From Rhizorhapis suberifaciens (GTDB taxonomy: Bacteria > Pseudomonadota > Alphaproteobacteria > Sphingomonadales > Sphingomonadaceae), in contig NZ_JACHOV010000002.1 in NCBI RefSeq assembly GCF_014200045.1, positions 1 to 64,000 on the forward strand: 64,000 bases of DNA, read 5' to 3'. The translations under genes were made by a program, and so were the position numbers. How positions within the stretch are numbered: the first letter of the stretch is position 1; each line of letters starts with the position of its first letter. The notes beneath the pieces are model-generated. The model searched no databases. It saw only the letters and a program-made list of their open reading frames with translations, and had not been told where the DNA came from. This document shows, piece by piece, positions 1 to 8,669 of the stretch.

Positions 1-1
1 T

Positions 2-79
2 GTCGGCTCAATCTGCGAACTCTACTCCTCAGACGAATGCTGGAATTATCTCAAACACGCTGGGTATGTTGCAGATTAA
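2..79 (+). mobile_element. C-terminal end of an IS630-family transposase (cut by window edge)
   Basis: The second forward frame is open from the window edge to a TAA at 77-79. Its last residues include an E-C-W-N-Y-L-x-x-A-G-Y pattern just before the stop. IS630/Tc1-type DDE transposases characteristically end with EC-x-NY/F-F/L-x-x-AGY a few residues before the stop, so this is probably the tail of such an element. Only 25 residues are visible. No terminal inverted repeat could be assigned in the following 100 bases. The element marks the left flank of the rearranged catabolic region. Confidence 0.6.
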
Positions 80-243
80 TGGCTCGTTGCTCTAAAGGCG
101 CAGTGGTGGACATGACGCGCCAAATCTAACGCAGTGCACCACTCTAGGGCGGGCAGGGCGCGGCAGACGTCCCTTCCGCGTATCGACGCCAAGTGCTGTC
201 GATGAGCCAGTGCCCAGTATGTGGGCCGGTCGGAGGGGGTGGC

Positions 244-1095
244 ATGTCGTTGCAAGGCAAAATTAATTCCCGGATCGACCTTCCCGGCGTCTGCGTCCAG
301 ATGATCGATTATCGTTGGCATCGGGGCGCGGAGATTGTGGAGGAGGAGCCGCATCATCTGCTGCGCCGCCGAAGCAACCCAACGCAGCTCGGCGTGTCTG
401 CTATGGTGGACAATTCGGAACAGCCTTTCGGCCGACTGATGTTCTTTCCCGCGCATGTGCCCTTCTGCACGAACGCGGCCGCGAACGACGAGTATGTCCA
501 GACGATCACATGTCGCTTCGACCGCGACTGGTTTTCCGCCATGGCGAACATTCCCGGTGAGTGGGATAGTGGCAACCTCACACGCTGCTGCGACGTCCGG
601 AACAGCCGTATCGACCAGGCTATTCAATGGATGGGCAACGAGGTGGCGGCGCCTGGGCTAGCAAGCACGCTGCTGATCGAATCGCTTGCCTCGGCGGTAG
701 CGGTCGAGATCGCGCGCCATTTCAGCCAGCCGGACGAGCAACTGCGAGTACGCACCCGCGATGGCAAGCTTCAGCCGTCGCACCTGAACCGCGTGATGGA
801 ATTCATCGAAGCGACTATTCAGCGCTGCCCGACGATCGAGGAGATCGCCGCGAGCTGCGATGTTAGCCCCGCTCACCTGCGTCGAGCGTTTAAGAATTCG
901 ACCGGTCACACCATCCACGACTATGTCGAAAGGGTTCGGCTCACCAAAGCCAAGGCGCTGTTGTCCGAGACCGATCTTCCGCTGAAGGAAATCAGCTTCC
1001 GGCTGGGCTTCGCTGTATCCAGCACCTTCTCCTCCGCATTTCGCAAGCTTCAAGGCGAAACTCCCAGCGGCTTCCGTTTTCGCACGCGGCAGTGA
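244..1095 (+). CDS. AraC-family transcriptional regulator
   Basis: This 283-residue protein has an N-terminal cupin-like effector region (about 1-165). A C-terminal AraC DNA-binding domain with two helix-turn-helix motifs spans about 185-280, including A-S-C-D-V-S-P-A-H-L-R-R-A-F and the closing F-R-K-L-Q-G-E-T-P-S-G-F-R signature. I chose ATG 244 because a strong ribosome site (GGAGGGGGT) lies 5 bases upstream. An in-frame GTG at 193 would add 17 residues and has no such site. The gene ends 47 bases before the PQQ dehydrogenase on the same strand, so that enzyme is its likely target or operon partner. The ligand is unknown. Confidence 0.85.
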   Translation: MSLQGKINSRIDLPGVCVQMIDYRWHRGAEIVEEEPHHLLRRRSNPTQLGVSAMVDNSEQPFGRLMFFPAHVPFCTNAAANDEYVQTITCRFDRDWFSAMANIPGEWDSGNLTRCCDVRNSRIDQAIQWMGNEVAAPGLASTLLIESLASAVAVEIARHFSQPDEQLRVRTRDGKLQPSHLNRVMEFIEATIQRCPTIEEIAASCDVSPAHLRRAFKNSTGHTIHDYVERVRLTKAKALLSETDLPLKEISFRLGFAVSSTFSSAFRKLQGETPSGFRFRTRQ

Positions 1096-1142
1096 CGGGC
1101 TGGACAAGACGCAGCTCTCGTTCCGAGGCTGGAGGAGGCGTG

Positions 1143-3518
1143 ATGGCACTTCGAGAATCCGGGCGAGGCACGGTGATTGCACAACGCGCCTACGCATTGC
1201 TGCTGGTGGTGGTCGGCGCGATGCTAGTATGGCTGGGCGGACGGCTACTCGCCGTCGGCGGCTCACCCTACTACATCATAGCAGGCGCATTGACGTTCGC
1301 CGCTGGAGTGCTGCTGTGGCGCGACGATCGGCGGGGGGCATGGCTGTATTGGCTGATGCTCGCGGGCACCTACGGCTGGGCGCTTTGGGAGGCGGGATTC
1401 GATGGCTGGGCGCTGGCACCGCGGCTGATCGGGCCAAGCGTGCTGGCATTATGGCTCCTCACTCCTTTCGCCTACACTCGCTTGCCACGCTCGCCGGATC
1501 GGCGGATCGGCCGTGCGGCGATGGGCGCCGCCGTCGTCGTCCTAGTCGCACTGCCGTTGGCGGCGGGGCTTGCCTTTTCCTACGGCCGCGTCTCGGCGAC
1601 TCCGGCTGCGGCTTTCCCGGCGAGCGGCTCTGCCGAGGACGGCGATTGGCCGGTTTGGGGACGTGATGCAGCGGGGACGCGCTTTTCGCCGCTGACCCAG
1701 ATCACACCGGGCAACGTCGGTAGATTGGAGGTTGCCTGGACCTATCGAACCGGGTTCAAGCAGAAGGGTCGGCCTGCACCGTTCGAGGCGACTCCGCTCA
1801 AGATCGGCGATCTCCTCTTCCTCTGCACGCCCGCCAACGACGTGGTCGCGCTCGAGGCGGAGACTGGCAAGGTCCGCTGGCGCTTCCAGGCCCGCAGCGA
1901 CGAGAAGCGCGTCGGCTTCTCGGCGTGCCGCGGTGTCGCCTACTACCGCGTGCCCAACGCGGTCGCCGGCGTTTGTGCCGAACGCATCTATACTGCGACG
2001 ATCGACGCGCGATTGCTCGCCATCGACGCACAGACAGGGCGTTCCTGCCCGGCCTTTGGTCAGTCCGGCGCGGTCGATTTGCGCGACGGCATGGGCAGAG
2101 TCGACAAAGGTTATTACTACGTCACTTCCGCGCCGCAGATCATCCGCGGCAAGATCGTTTTCGGCGGCTGGGTATCCGACAACCAGCATCTCGGCGAGCC
2201 CTCGGGTGTGATACGCGCGTATGACGCAGTCACCGGCCAGTTCGCCTGGGCGTTCGACGTCGGCCGGCCGGACCAGCATGGCCGACCTGAGCCTGGTACG
2301 AGCTACACGGCCGATACGCCCAACAGTTGGGCGCCGATCAGCGCAGACGAGGGGCTGGGTCTCGTATTTCTCCCGATGGGCAACGCCGTGCCCGACTGGT
2401 ACGGCGGCAAGCGGCGGCCGTTTGACGACAAATATTCGAGTTCGGTGGTCGCGCTTGACGCTGAGACCGGGGCGGTGCGCTGGTCGTTCCAGACCACGCA
2501 TCACGATCTGTGGGATTACGACGTCGCTTCGCAGCCGACGCTCTACGACCTGCCGGTCGGCAGCGGCCGGGTGCCAGCTCTGATCCAGCCGACCAAGCGT
2601 GGCGAGATTTTCGTGCTCGACCGTCGCACCGGCAAACCTCTGACGCCGGTCCAGGAGCGTCAGGTGCCGCGCTCGGACGTGCCGGGCGAGCGCGCGGCTC
2701 CCACTCAGCCCTTCTCGATCGGTATGCCCAGCTTCGGCGGCCCGACGCTGACCGAAGCAATGATGTGGGGTCTGACGCCGATCGACCAGGCGTGGTGCCG
2801 GCTGGCATTCCGCAGGTCGAACTACAACGGCACCATGACCCCAGCGACCGTGAGCAGGCCAACCATTATCTTCCCCGGCTATGTCGGCGGTAGCGACTGG
2901 GGCGGCATCTCGATCGACAAGGATCGCGATATCCTGATCGGCAATTCCAACCGCGTCGCTATGCGCGCTACCCTGATCCCTCGCGTGGAGGCCGACGCGC
3001 TGGGTATCAAGCCTATCGCGACTAACGTCCACGGCGACGTGGGCGGTACGTCCGCACAAGCCGGCACCCCCTTCGCGGTCCGCATCGTGCCCTTCATGTC
3101 GCCGCTCAACGTGCCGTGCAATCAACCACCCTATGGGATGATTTCGGGCATCGACATGAAAACGCGCAAGCTGTTGTGGAGTCATCCGTTTGGCTCTGCA
3201 CATGATAGCGGACCGCTTGGCCTCGAATCACATCTGCCCTTCACCATGGGTGTCCCGAATACCGGCGGCTCGCTCATCACGCGTAGCGGACTGACGATCA
3301 TCGGCGCGACGCAGGACCGCTATCTACGCGCGTTGGAGACACGAACCGGCCGCTTATTGTGGCAGAGGCGGCTACCCGCCGGTGGCCAGGCGACGCCGAT
3401 GACCTACCTCTCCGGGAGCGGCCGCCAGTTCGTCGTGATTGCGGCCGGCGGAAACGACACTCTGCGCAGCAAGACCGGCGATTATGTCATGGCGTATGCG
3501 CTGCCGACCAGTCGATAG
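1143..3518 (+). CDS. Membrane-bound PQQ-dependent dehydrogenase, glucose/quinate/shikimate family
   Basis: This is a 791-residue quinoprotein. The N-terminal 150 residues contain about five hydrophobic membrane segments. From about residue 165 the PQQ propeller begins with D-W-P-V-W-G-R-D-A-A-G-T-R-F-S-P-L. Later family landmarks are G-G-W-V-S-D-N, Y-T-A-D-T-P-N-S-W-A-P and T-T-H-H-D-L-W-D-Y-D. The length and order match Gcd/QuiA enzymes, which oxidise a polyol or sugar in the periplasm and pass electrons to ubiquinone. ATG 1143 has a good GGAGGAGG site. A GTG at 1092 overlapping the araC stop is in frame but less likely. The sequence does not fix the substrate. No PQQ-synthesis genes are in the window. 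Confidence 0.9.
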   Translation: MALRESGRGTVIAQRAYALLLVVVGAMLVWLGGRLLAVGGSPYYIIAGALTFAAGVLLWRDDRRGAWLYWLMLAGTYGWALWEAGFDGWALAPRLIGPSVLALWLLTPFAYTRLPRSPDRRIGRAAMGAAVVVLVALPLAAGLAFSYGRVSATPAAAFPASGSAEDGDWPVWGRDAAGTRFSPLTQITPGNVGRLEVAWTYRTGFKQKGRPAPFEATPLKIGDLLFLCTPANDVVALEAETGKVRWRFQARSDEKRVGFSACRGVAYYRVPNAVAGVCAERIYTATIDARLLAIDAQTGRSCPAFGQSGAVDLRDGMGRVDKGYYYVTSAPQIIRGKIVFGGWVSDNQHLGEPSGVIRAYDAVTGQFAWAFDVGRPDQHGRPEPGTSYTADTPNSWAPISADEGLGLVFLPMGNAVPDWYGGKRRPFDDKYSSSVVALDAETGAVRWSFQTTHHDLWDYDVASQPTLYDLPVGSGRVPALIQPTKRGEIFVLDRRTGKPLTPVQERQVPRSDVPGERAAPTQPFSIGMPSFGGPTLTEAMMWGLTPIDQAWCRLAFRRSNYNGTMTPATVSRPTIIFPGYVGGSDWGGISIDKDRDILIGNSNRVAMRATLIPRVEADALGIKPIATNVHGDVGGTSAQAGTPFAVRIVPFMSPLNVPCNQPPYGMISGIDMKTRKLLWSHPFGSAHDSGPLGLESHLPFTMGVPNTGGSLITRSGLTIIGATQDRYLRALETRTGRLLWQRRLPAGGQATPMTYLSGSGRQFVVIAAGGNDTLRSKTGDYVMAYALPTSR

Positions 3519-3528
3519 GAGACGAGCG

Positions 3529-3618
3529 ATGAAGAAGTTCATGGCGCTGTTCGAGTGGATGCCCCTTCACATTGGTGGCAGTGTCTACCTCCGGTCACAA
3601 GCAGCGCTACGATTATAA
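3529..3618 (+). CDS. Possible 29-residue ORF or truncated gene start
   Basis: An ATG 10 bases after the PQQ dehydrogenase stop, preceded by GGAGACGAG, opens a 29-residue frame beginning M-K-K-F-M-A-L-F-E-W. It could be the surviving 5' end of a gene whose remainder was deleted, given the many scars nearby, or it could be chance. No family was recognised. The sequence from 3619 to the promoter at 3768 shows nothing else. Confidence 0.2.
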   Translation: MKKFMALFEWMPLHIGGSVYLRSQAALRL

Positions 3619-3767
3619 GCACTGGTCGCGGCAGGGAAGTATCACAAGACCGAGGGTTTCTCTGAACCATCGGTTTCATGCCTGACCTTGGTTCCAAGGC
3701 TGACTCAGGCGTCGATTGGATGCCCTTCCGAGACGCAAACCACAGGAATTTGGCATGTGATGTCAAC

Positions 3768-3796
3768 TTGACACTGATAGGCATGTTTGGCATTAC
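3768..3796 (+). promoter_or_regulatory. Candidate sigma-70-type promoter for the first P450
   Basis: A perfect TTGACA at 3768-3773 is followed after 17 bases by CATTAC (3791-3796), a weak -10. It lies 54 bases upstream of the P450 start codon. This is a match by eye only. Confidence 0.35.
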
Positions 3797-3850
3797 TCAC
3801 AGGGTGGCAGGTGTGTGAACCCGCGAGACCCGATAAGAGGAGAGTGCGCG

Positions 3851-5110
3851 ATGGCGCAGTGGCAAGAGCTCGACGATAACCTGACAACCTCTGCATATTT
3901 CACGACGGGCAAGTTCTACGAAGACTTCCGCCGCCTGCGGAGCGAGGACCCGGTTCACTGGACGAACGGCTGCAACGGGGTTAAGCCCTTCTGGTCGATC
4001 ACCCGCTACGCCGATTGCGTAACGGTGCTCGAAGATCCCCACGCCTTCAGTTCCGAATATGGCGGCATCATGCCGCTGACGGCCGAAGAGCCGACGCCGG
4101 AGCAGCGCGAGGCGCTGGGTTTCGATAGCATGGCGACCTTCCTCGATCCGCCGCGCCACCTGCCACTGCGGCAACCCTTCAACAAGCATTTCTCGGTGCC
4201 GGCCATCGCACGCTTGCGCAATGCAGTGCAGAGCATTGTCGACCAGCTCCTCTCGGACGTATTGCCGAGGGGAGAGTGCGACTTGGTTGACGACATTGCC
4301 GGCCCGCTGCCAGCGCTAGTCGTGTGTGAGATGATGGGTATCCCACGCGAAGACTGGGACAAGGTACGCTATTATTGCACCGCCTTTATGGGCGCGCAGG
4401 ATCCGGAGAACCAGATCGACGGAGACAGGGTGAAAACTCAGCGCACGATGATCAAGGCGCTGTTCGACTATATGTTCGATCTTGCCATGCAGCGGCGCGC
4501 CAAGCCCACTGACGATTTTACCAGCCTGGTCAGCAATATGGTGTTGGCCAATGGCGAACGCATGAGCGAACGCGACGTCGGCTGGTGGTGTTTTTCGCTG
4601 GTTGTGGCCGGTTTGGAAACCACGCGCGGTGCTTTGTCCGTGGGCTTCCTTGGGCTCATCGAGAATCCCGAGCAAGCCGCCCTGCTACGCTCGGAATCCT
4701 CGCTTGCCCCGCAAGCAGCGGAAGAAGTCGTGCGCTGGGTAAGTCCGTCGAAGCATAAGTTCAGGGTCGCCACCCGAGACTATGAGTTGCACGGCAAGCT
4801 GATTCGCAAGGGGGACTGGGTGGTGCCGTGGCTGGCTTCGGCCAATCGCGACGAAACCATTTTCGAGAACCCGAACAAGCTGGACATCACGCGTTCTCCC
4901 AACCCCCATCTGGGCTTCAGCATCGGCACCCATAATTGTCTCGGTCGTCATCTCACTCGCATGGAGATGCAGCTCATGCTATCGGCGGTCGTCCAGCACA
5001 TGCCCGATCTGGAACTGGCGGGCGAAGTTTCCTGGCTGGTATCCGACAACACTAGCTCACTCACGAAGTTGCCCGTACGCTTTACCCAGAAGCGCTCGCT
5101 GGCGGCTTGA
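3851..5110 (+). CDS. Cytochrome P450 (class I, ferredoxin-dependent)
   Basis: This 419-residue soluble bacterial P450 has an I-helix oxygen-binding motif A-G-L-E-T-T at about 253-258, a K-helix E-x-x-R in E-E-V-V-R-W at about 290, and the heme loop F-S-I-G-T-H-N-C-L-G with the thiolate at Cys363. These fit a functional monooxygenase taking electrons from the 2Fe-2S ferredoxin 19 bases downstream. ATG 851 bases into the third kilobase (3851) is chosen because AGAGGAGAG precedes it; a GTG at 3815 is in frame. The protein resembles the second P450 at 6022 throughout (shared N-terminal T-T-S-A-Y-F and P-V-H-W-T motifs), so the two are paralogues. The substrate is unknown. Confidence 0.93.
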   Translation: MAQWQELDDNLTTSAYFTTGKFYEDFRRLRSEDPVHWTNGCNGVKPFWSITRYADCVTVLEDPHAFSSEYGGIMPLTAEEPTPEQREALGFDSMATFLDPPRHLPLRQPFNKHFSVPAIARLRNAVQSIVDQLLSDVLPRGECDLVDDIAGPLPALVVCEMMGIPREDWDKVRYYCTAFMGAQDPENQIDGDRVKTQRTMIKALFDYMFDLAMQRRAKPTDDFTSLVSNMVLANGERMSERDVGWWCFSLVVAGLETTRGALSVGFLGLIENPEQAALLRSESSLAPQAAEEVVRWVSPSKHKFRVATRDYELHGKLIRKGDWVVPWLASANRDETIFENPNKLDITRSPNPHLGFSIGTHNCLGRHLTRMEMQLMLSAVVQHMPDLELAGEVSWLVSDNTSSLTKLPVRFTQKRSLAA

Positions 5111-5129
5111 ATTTTGAAAGAGGCGTGAA

Positions 5130-5450
5130 GTGCCGCAAGTGAAATTTCGTTATCCGAACGGTGAAGTGCGGACAGTCGATGCCTCCGCCGGCAACAGCGT
5201 GATGCGTGCTGCCGTCGAGAACGGACTGGCGGGCATAGAGGCTGAATGCGGCGGTGCGTTGACCTGTGCGACCTGTCATGTCCATGTCGAGGATGGCTGG
5301 ACCGACAGGCTCGCGCCGCCTGATTTCGCTGAGAGCGAACTACTGCAAATGGTCGAGGAGTTTCGGCCCAACAGCCGCCTGAGCTGCCAAATCATGATTG
5401 ATCTGCCATTGGACGGCATCGTCATTGGTATACCTCAGTCGAACCTCTGA
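5130..5450 (+). CDS. [2Fe-2S] ferredoxin, adrenodoxin/putidaredoxin type
   Basis: This 106-residue electron carrier has cluster ligands Cys40, Cys46, Cys49 and Cys86 (C-x5-C-x2-C...C), the standard spacing for vertebrate/bacterial-type P450 redox partners. It starts at GTG 5130 after GAAAGAGGCG and lies directly downstream of the P450, presumably co-transcribed and supplying its electrons. The local ferredoxin reductase near 15 kb is broken, so reduction must come from elsewhere. The adrenodoxin-reductase-type enzyme at 59.9-61.2 kb is one candidate. Confidence 0.92.
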   Translation: MPQVKFRYPNGEVRTVDASAGNSVMRAAVENGLAGIEAECGGALTCATCHVHVEDGWTDRLAPPDFAESELLQMVEEFRPNSRLSCQIMIDLPLDGIVIGIPQSNL

Positions 5451-6010
5451 AATCGGCGACATAGCTGTGGTGGCGGGACAGCGCGGCGCCAATGGGTTCT
5501 TGCACGCGACGCATCACGGACGTGCCAAACCTTCGCTGCTGAGTTTTTCATCTCGCGAGCAAGCTTTGCCGGGATCGGGCGTGCTGCGCCCGGCACACGT
5601 CAAGCAACCCACGGGCGATCTCAGGCATCCGGTCGGTCTAGATCATGCAACGCAGATGAGGATCCCACCCAGCGAAATCTATCCTGGAAATTCGGCTCAT
5701 GGCTCTCTCCCGCTTCCACTATCCGCGTTCTCGGTGCTGGCAGGCATCGGCAATCAAGGTGACCGGCGCATTCATAGGTCACGAACTCGCCGACCACTCA
5801 TTCCCGTATCGGCTTGCGCTCGCGTCTCGGCTGCTTACGGAAGCGCCCGTTGGATATAATGCCAAAACTGCTCTCGACCTGCTCCTCGAGGGTCGATGAC
5901 CGGTGTGCCAGGGGAGATTTCGACAAAAATCTGATGTTTTCGACAGTCTCCGTGAGCGTATCGGTCACGGATATGTCTAATTGAAGGGAGAGGCATTCAA
6001 AGGGAGGCGC
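5451..6010. other. Gene-free interval between ferredoxin and second P450
   Basis: About 560 bases without a supportable gene. A 66-codon frame at 5699-5899 has a vaguely enoyl-CoA-hydratase-like end but no diagnostic motif, so it is not called. The last 60 bases contain an AT-richer stretch (ATATGTCTAATTG, 5971-5983) that may belong to the promoter of the next gene. Confidence 0.4.
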
Positions 6011-6025
6011 ATGGCGCGCGCATGA
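6011..6025 (+). other. Four-codon mini-ORF overlapping the P450 start
   Basis: ATG 6011 reads M-A-R-A-stop, and its TGA (6023-6025) overlaps the P450 ATG (6022-6024) as ATGA. The AGGGAGG ribosome site at 6001-6007 sits only 3 bases before the mini-ORF and 14 before the P450 start. Coupled re-initiation is possible. Chance is equally possible. Confidence 0.25.
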
Positions 6026-7290
6026 CTGATTACAAAGAAATCGACCGCAATATCACGACGTCCGCCTATTTCGCGGGCCGCGATTTCCATGCAGACTTCG
6101 AGATTTTGCGCAAGGAAGATCCTGTCCATTGGACAGACGGCGTTTACGGCAGGCCATTCTGGTCGATCACCCGCCATGCCGATGTAACGCAGGTTCTACA
6201 CGACGTTGATACGTTCAGCTCGCGTCTCGGCGGCCATCTGCCCCCTGATCCCGAGGAAGTTTTTAAGGTTGATCAGTACGCCGCTGGCTACAATTCCCTT
6301 CCGACCTATACGGATGCACCCCGGCATATGCAGTATCGGCGGCCGTTCAACCGTCACTTCACCACGCCGGTCGTCGCCAAGCTGACGACAGGGGTCCGTG
6401 AGCTTTGCCGCGAAATTATCGACGAGGTTCTGCCACGCGGAAAATGCGACCTAGTGGAGGATGTGTCGGCCGAGCTTCCTTCTCGCTTCGTCTGCAAGCT
6501 CATGGGCGTGCCTCCCGAGGACATGGGCCGGATGCGTCGATATACCTCCGTCTTCCTCGGGTCGCAGGATCCCGATCACCGCGTGAAGGGGATGACGGCG
6601 AGCGAAAGCCGGCTTCATGCGCAAAAGGAGATGTTCGACTATCTTCTCGATCTCGCCCTACAGCGCCGGTCGGATCCGAAGGACGATTTGACCACGCTGA
6701 TCGCGAACATGGCGACCGACGGGACGCCATGGGACGATCGCGATGTCGGCTGGTGGTGCTGGACGATGGTGGCGGCCGGGCTGGATACCACGCGGAATGG
6801 CTTCTCTCTTACCATGCAGGCACTATTGGAGAATCGCGAGCAATTCGAGTTGCTTCTCGCCGATCGCTCGCTTCTCGACAAGGCCGTCGAGGAGGGTTTG
6901 CGCTATGGTTGCCCTGCGAAGCATCGGTTCCGCGTTGTCGCGAAAGACATCGAGTTCGGAGGGAAGCAGCTGAAGGAGGGTGATTGGGTGGTCGCATGGC
7001 TCGTATCGGCCAATCGTGACGAGACGGTATTCGAGAACCCGCAAAGCTTCGACATCAAGCGGGCCCCCAACCCCCATCTTACCTTCGGTACTTCGAAGGG
7101 CGACCATTTCTGCCTGGGCCGCAATTTGGCTCGGTTGGAAATGAAGCTGCTGCTTGACGAAATTCTTACCCGCCTTCCGGATATCGACCTCGATGGCCCG
7201 GGAAGTTGGCTTGGGTCCACCAACGGCAGTGGGCTCAAATACATGCCCGTACTGTTTACCCCGCAAACGGCCGAGGCGAAGGCATTGTAA
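6022..7290 (+). CDS. Cytochrome P450, second paralogue, with extended heme loop
   Basis: This 422-residue P450 has I-helix A-A-G-L-D-T-T-R at about 251-258, K-helix E-E-G-L-R-Y, and heme ligand Cys364 in G-D-H-F-C-L-G-R. The heme loop reads F-G-T-S-K-G-D-H-F-C, two residues longer between the Phe and the Gly-x-His-x-Cys core than the usual F-x-x-G-x-H-x-C and than its paralogue. It probably shares the ferredoxin at 5130 and may act on the same or a successive intermediate. No own ferredoxin follows; an SDR lies 89 bases downstream. ATG 6022 is the only sensible start. Confidence 0.92.
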   Translation: MTDYKEIDRNITTSAYFAGRDFHADFEILRKEDPVHWTDGVYGRPFWSITRHADVTQVLHDVDTFSSRLGGHLPPDPEEVFKVDQYAAGYNSLPTYTDAPRHMQYRRPFNRHFTTPVVAKLTTGVRELCREIIDEVLPRGKCDLVEDVSAELPSRFVCKLMGVPPEDMGRMRRYTSVFLGSQDPDHRVKGMTASESRLHAQKEMFDYLLDLALQRRSDPKDDLTTLIANMATDGTPWDDRDVGWWCWTMVAAGLDTTRNGFSLTMQALLENREQFELLLADRSLLDKAVEEGLRYGCPAKHRFRVVAKDIEFGGKQLKEGDWVVAWLVSANRDETVFENPQSFDIKRAPNPHLTFGTSKGDHFCLGRNLARLEMKLLLDEILTRLPDIDLDGPGSWLGSTNGSGLKYMPVLFTPQTAEAKAL

Positions 7291-7379
7291 AACGCTGCGC
7301 GCTCGGATCGTCGATCCTCGGGTTTGGGGGTCGGCGGCGCACGACTGGCTTCAGGCGACAGAAGATTGGAAACGTAGAA

Positions 7380-8267
7380 ATGAAAGAGCTTAACGGAAAG
7401 GCCGCAGTCGTCACCGGAGCGGGAAGCGGTATCGGCAGGGCGATCGCTCATTCACTCGCGAGCGCCGGCGTCGCCGTGGCGGTCGCGGATATCGAGTTGC
7501 ATAACGCCGAGGCCGTGGCAGCGGAAATCATTGCGGCGGGGGGCCGAGCGATCGGAGTTCGAACGGACGTTGCCAAACTGGCCGACGTCGAGGCGCTTGC
7601 CGATGCTGCCTACCAGGCCTTCGGCGACATTCACATTCTGGTGAACAATGCCGGCGTGGCATTCCGCCCATTCCGAGCCATTTGGGACACGAGCCATGCC
7701 GACTTCGAGTGGATGGTCGGCGTCAACATCTGGGGCGTAATCCATGGGATCGAAGTCTTCGTGCCGCGCATGCGGGCTATCCCCGGCGAAAAACACATCG
7801 TCAATACATCGTCGATCTCCACACTATTGAAGGTCCCCGGCAACGCGACGTACACGATGACGAAATTCGCGGTCGACGGGTTGTCGGAGATCATTCGCGA
7901 GGAACTCGAGGCCGACAACATTGGAGTCACGATCCTGTATCCAGGCCATATCCTCACCAACGTATCGAAGAGCGGCCGGTTGCGCTCCGCCGAGGAACAG
8001 GCACGCGACGCCGAACTTCGCTCGTACGTAAGTTACGCCGAGGAACGTGGCGAAGCGCCGAAAGGTGATCCCTCGTCGTCGGCTGGCGGTGCAGTCAATC
8101 TGATCGGGGCAGGTGACGTGACGCGGGGTATCGAGCCATCCGAAGTCGGCCCGATGGTTGTTGCTGCGATCAAAGCCAACCGCCTTTACTGCATGACCCA
8201 TCCCGCGCCCCGGGAGGGGATAGAGACCCGCACCAACGCGCTGCTCGATGGATATATTCCGGGATAA
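7380..8267 (+). CDS. Short-chain dehydrogenase/reductase (SDR)
   Basis: This 295-residue classical SDR has the nucleotide-binding T-G-A-G-S-G-I-G at 12-19, N-N-A-G near residue 90, a catalytic Ser in N-T-S-S-I-S, and Tyr-x-x-x-Lys in T-Y-T-M-T-K near 158-162. It is longer than the usual 250 because of an insertion or tail after the substrate loop. ATG 7380 begins the domain directly; the frame is open back to 7206 but that part is not SDR-like. It follows P450 number two, so it plausibly oxidises the alcohol the P450 makes. It is followed by a G-rich tract and a deletion junction. Confidence 0.9.
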   Translation: MKELNGKAAVVTGAGSGIGRAIAHSLASAGVAVAVADIELHNAEAVAAEIIAAGGRAIGVRTDVAKLADVEALADAAYQAFGDIHILVNNAGVAFRPFRAIWDTSHADFEWMVGVNIWGVIHGIEVFVPRMRAIPGEKHIVNTSSISTLLKVPGNATYTMTKFAVDGLSEIIREELEADNIGVTILYPGHILTNVSKSGRLRSAEEQARDAELRSYVSYAEERGEAPKGDPSSSAGGAVNLIGAGDVTRGIEPSEVGPMVVAAIKANRLYCMTHPAPREGIETRTNALLDGYIPG

Positions 8268-8272
8268 CGCGC

Positions 8273-8284
8273 GGGGGGGGGGGG
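8273..8284 (+). repeat. Twelve-G homopolymer
   Basis: Twelve consecutive G residues, then C and five more G, lie just after the SDR stop. There is no coding frame across it. It could be a slippage-prone tract or an assembly uncertainty. Confidence 0.8.
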
Positions 8285-8534
8285 CGGGGGCTGGGCTGCT
8301 CTCCAAAACTCGAAGCCTCGCGCGAAAGTGTTCGTACTGAGAACAAATCTATCATTTCAGTTGCGACACGGGCACGCGATATCTACGCGGAGAGAATGCG
8401 AAGGCGTCAAGACTTTGTACGCCGCCTTTCCGCCGAGGCGTGTTCCGCGATCGATGAGTATCACGCCACACGCCTCTCTCTAAATACAATCGCGGTCTGA
8501 ACACAGACGCATCCTTAATTCCTGGGGAGGAAAA

Positions 8535-8669
8535 ATGATCGAACTGAACAAATCGCGGTACCTTGGGGGATCGCTCGTTTCGTTGGGCATAGCACTTGCC
8601 GCGCCAGCATTAGCTCAAGAGGCTGTACCGGTGCCGCGATCAGCGCGAACGTCTTGCCAGTCGCAGTGA
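8535..8669 (+). pseudogene. Truncated TonB-dependent receptor (signal peptide stub)
   Basis: Behind a strong GGGGAGG site, ATG 8535 opens a 44-residue frame. Its first 30 residues are a typical exported-receptor signal peptide (basic start, hydrophobic core, cleavage after A-P-A-L-A-Q). Soon after residue 32 the reading continues into the antisense of an mhpA fragment and stops at 8667-8669. I infer a receptor gene that lost everything after its signal peptide in a deletion whose join lies at about 8625-8640. The intact receptor at 25555 has a comparable beginning, but this stub is not an obvious copy of it. Confidence 0.6.

Noticed and set aside
1542-3203. 553-codon open frame antisense to the PQQ dehydrogenase
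   Set aside because: It mirrors a high-GC coding frame, has no ribosome site or recognisable domain, and the sense gene is unmistakable.
5699-5899. 66-residue ORF between ferredoxin and P450
   Set aside because: Loose resemblance to an enoyl-CoA hydratase C-terminus but no diagnostic residue and no ribosome site.
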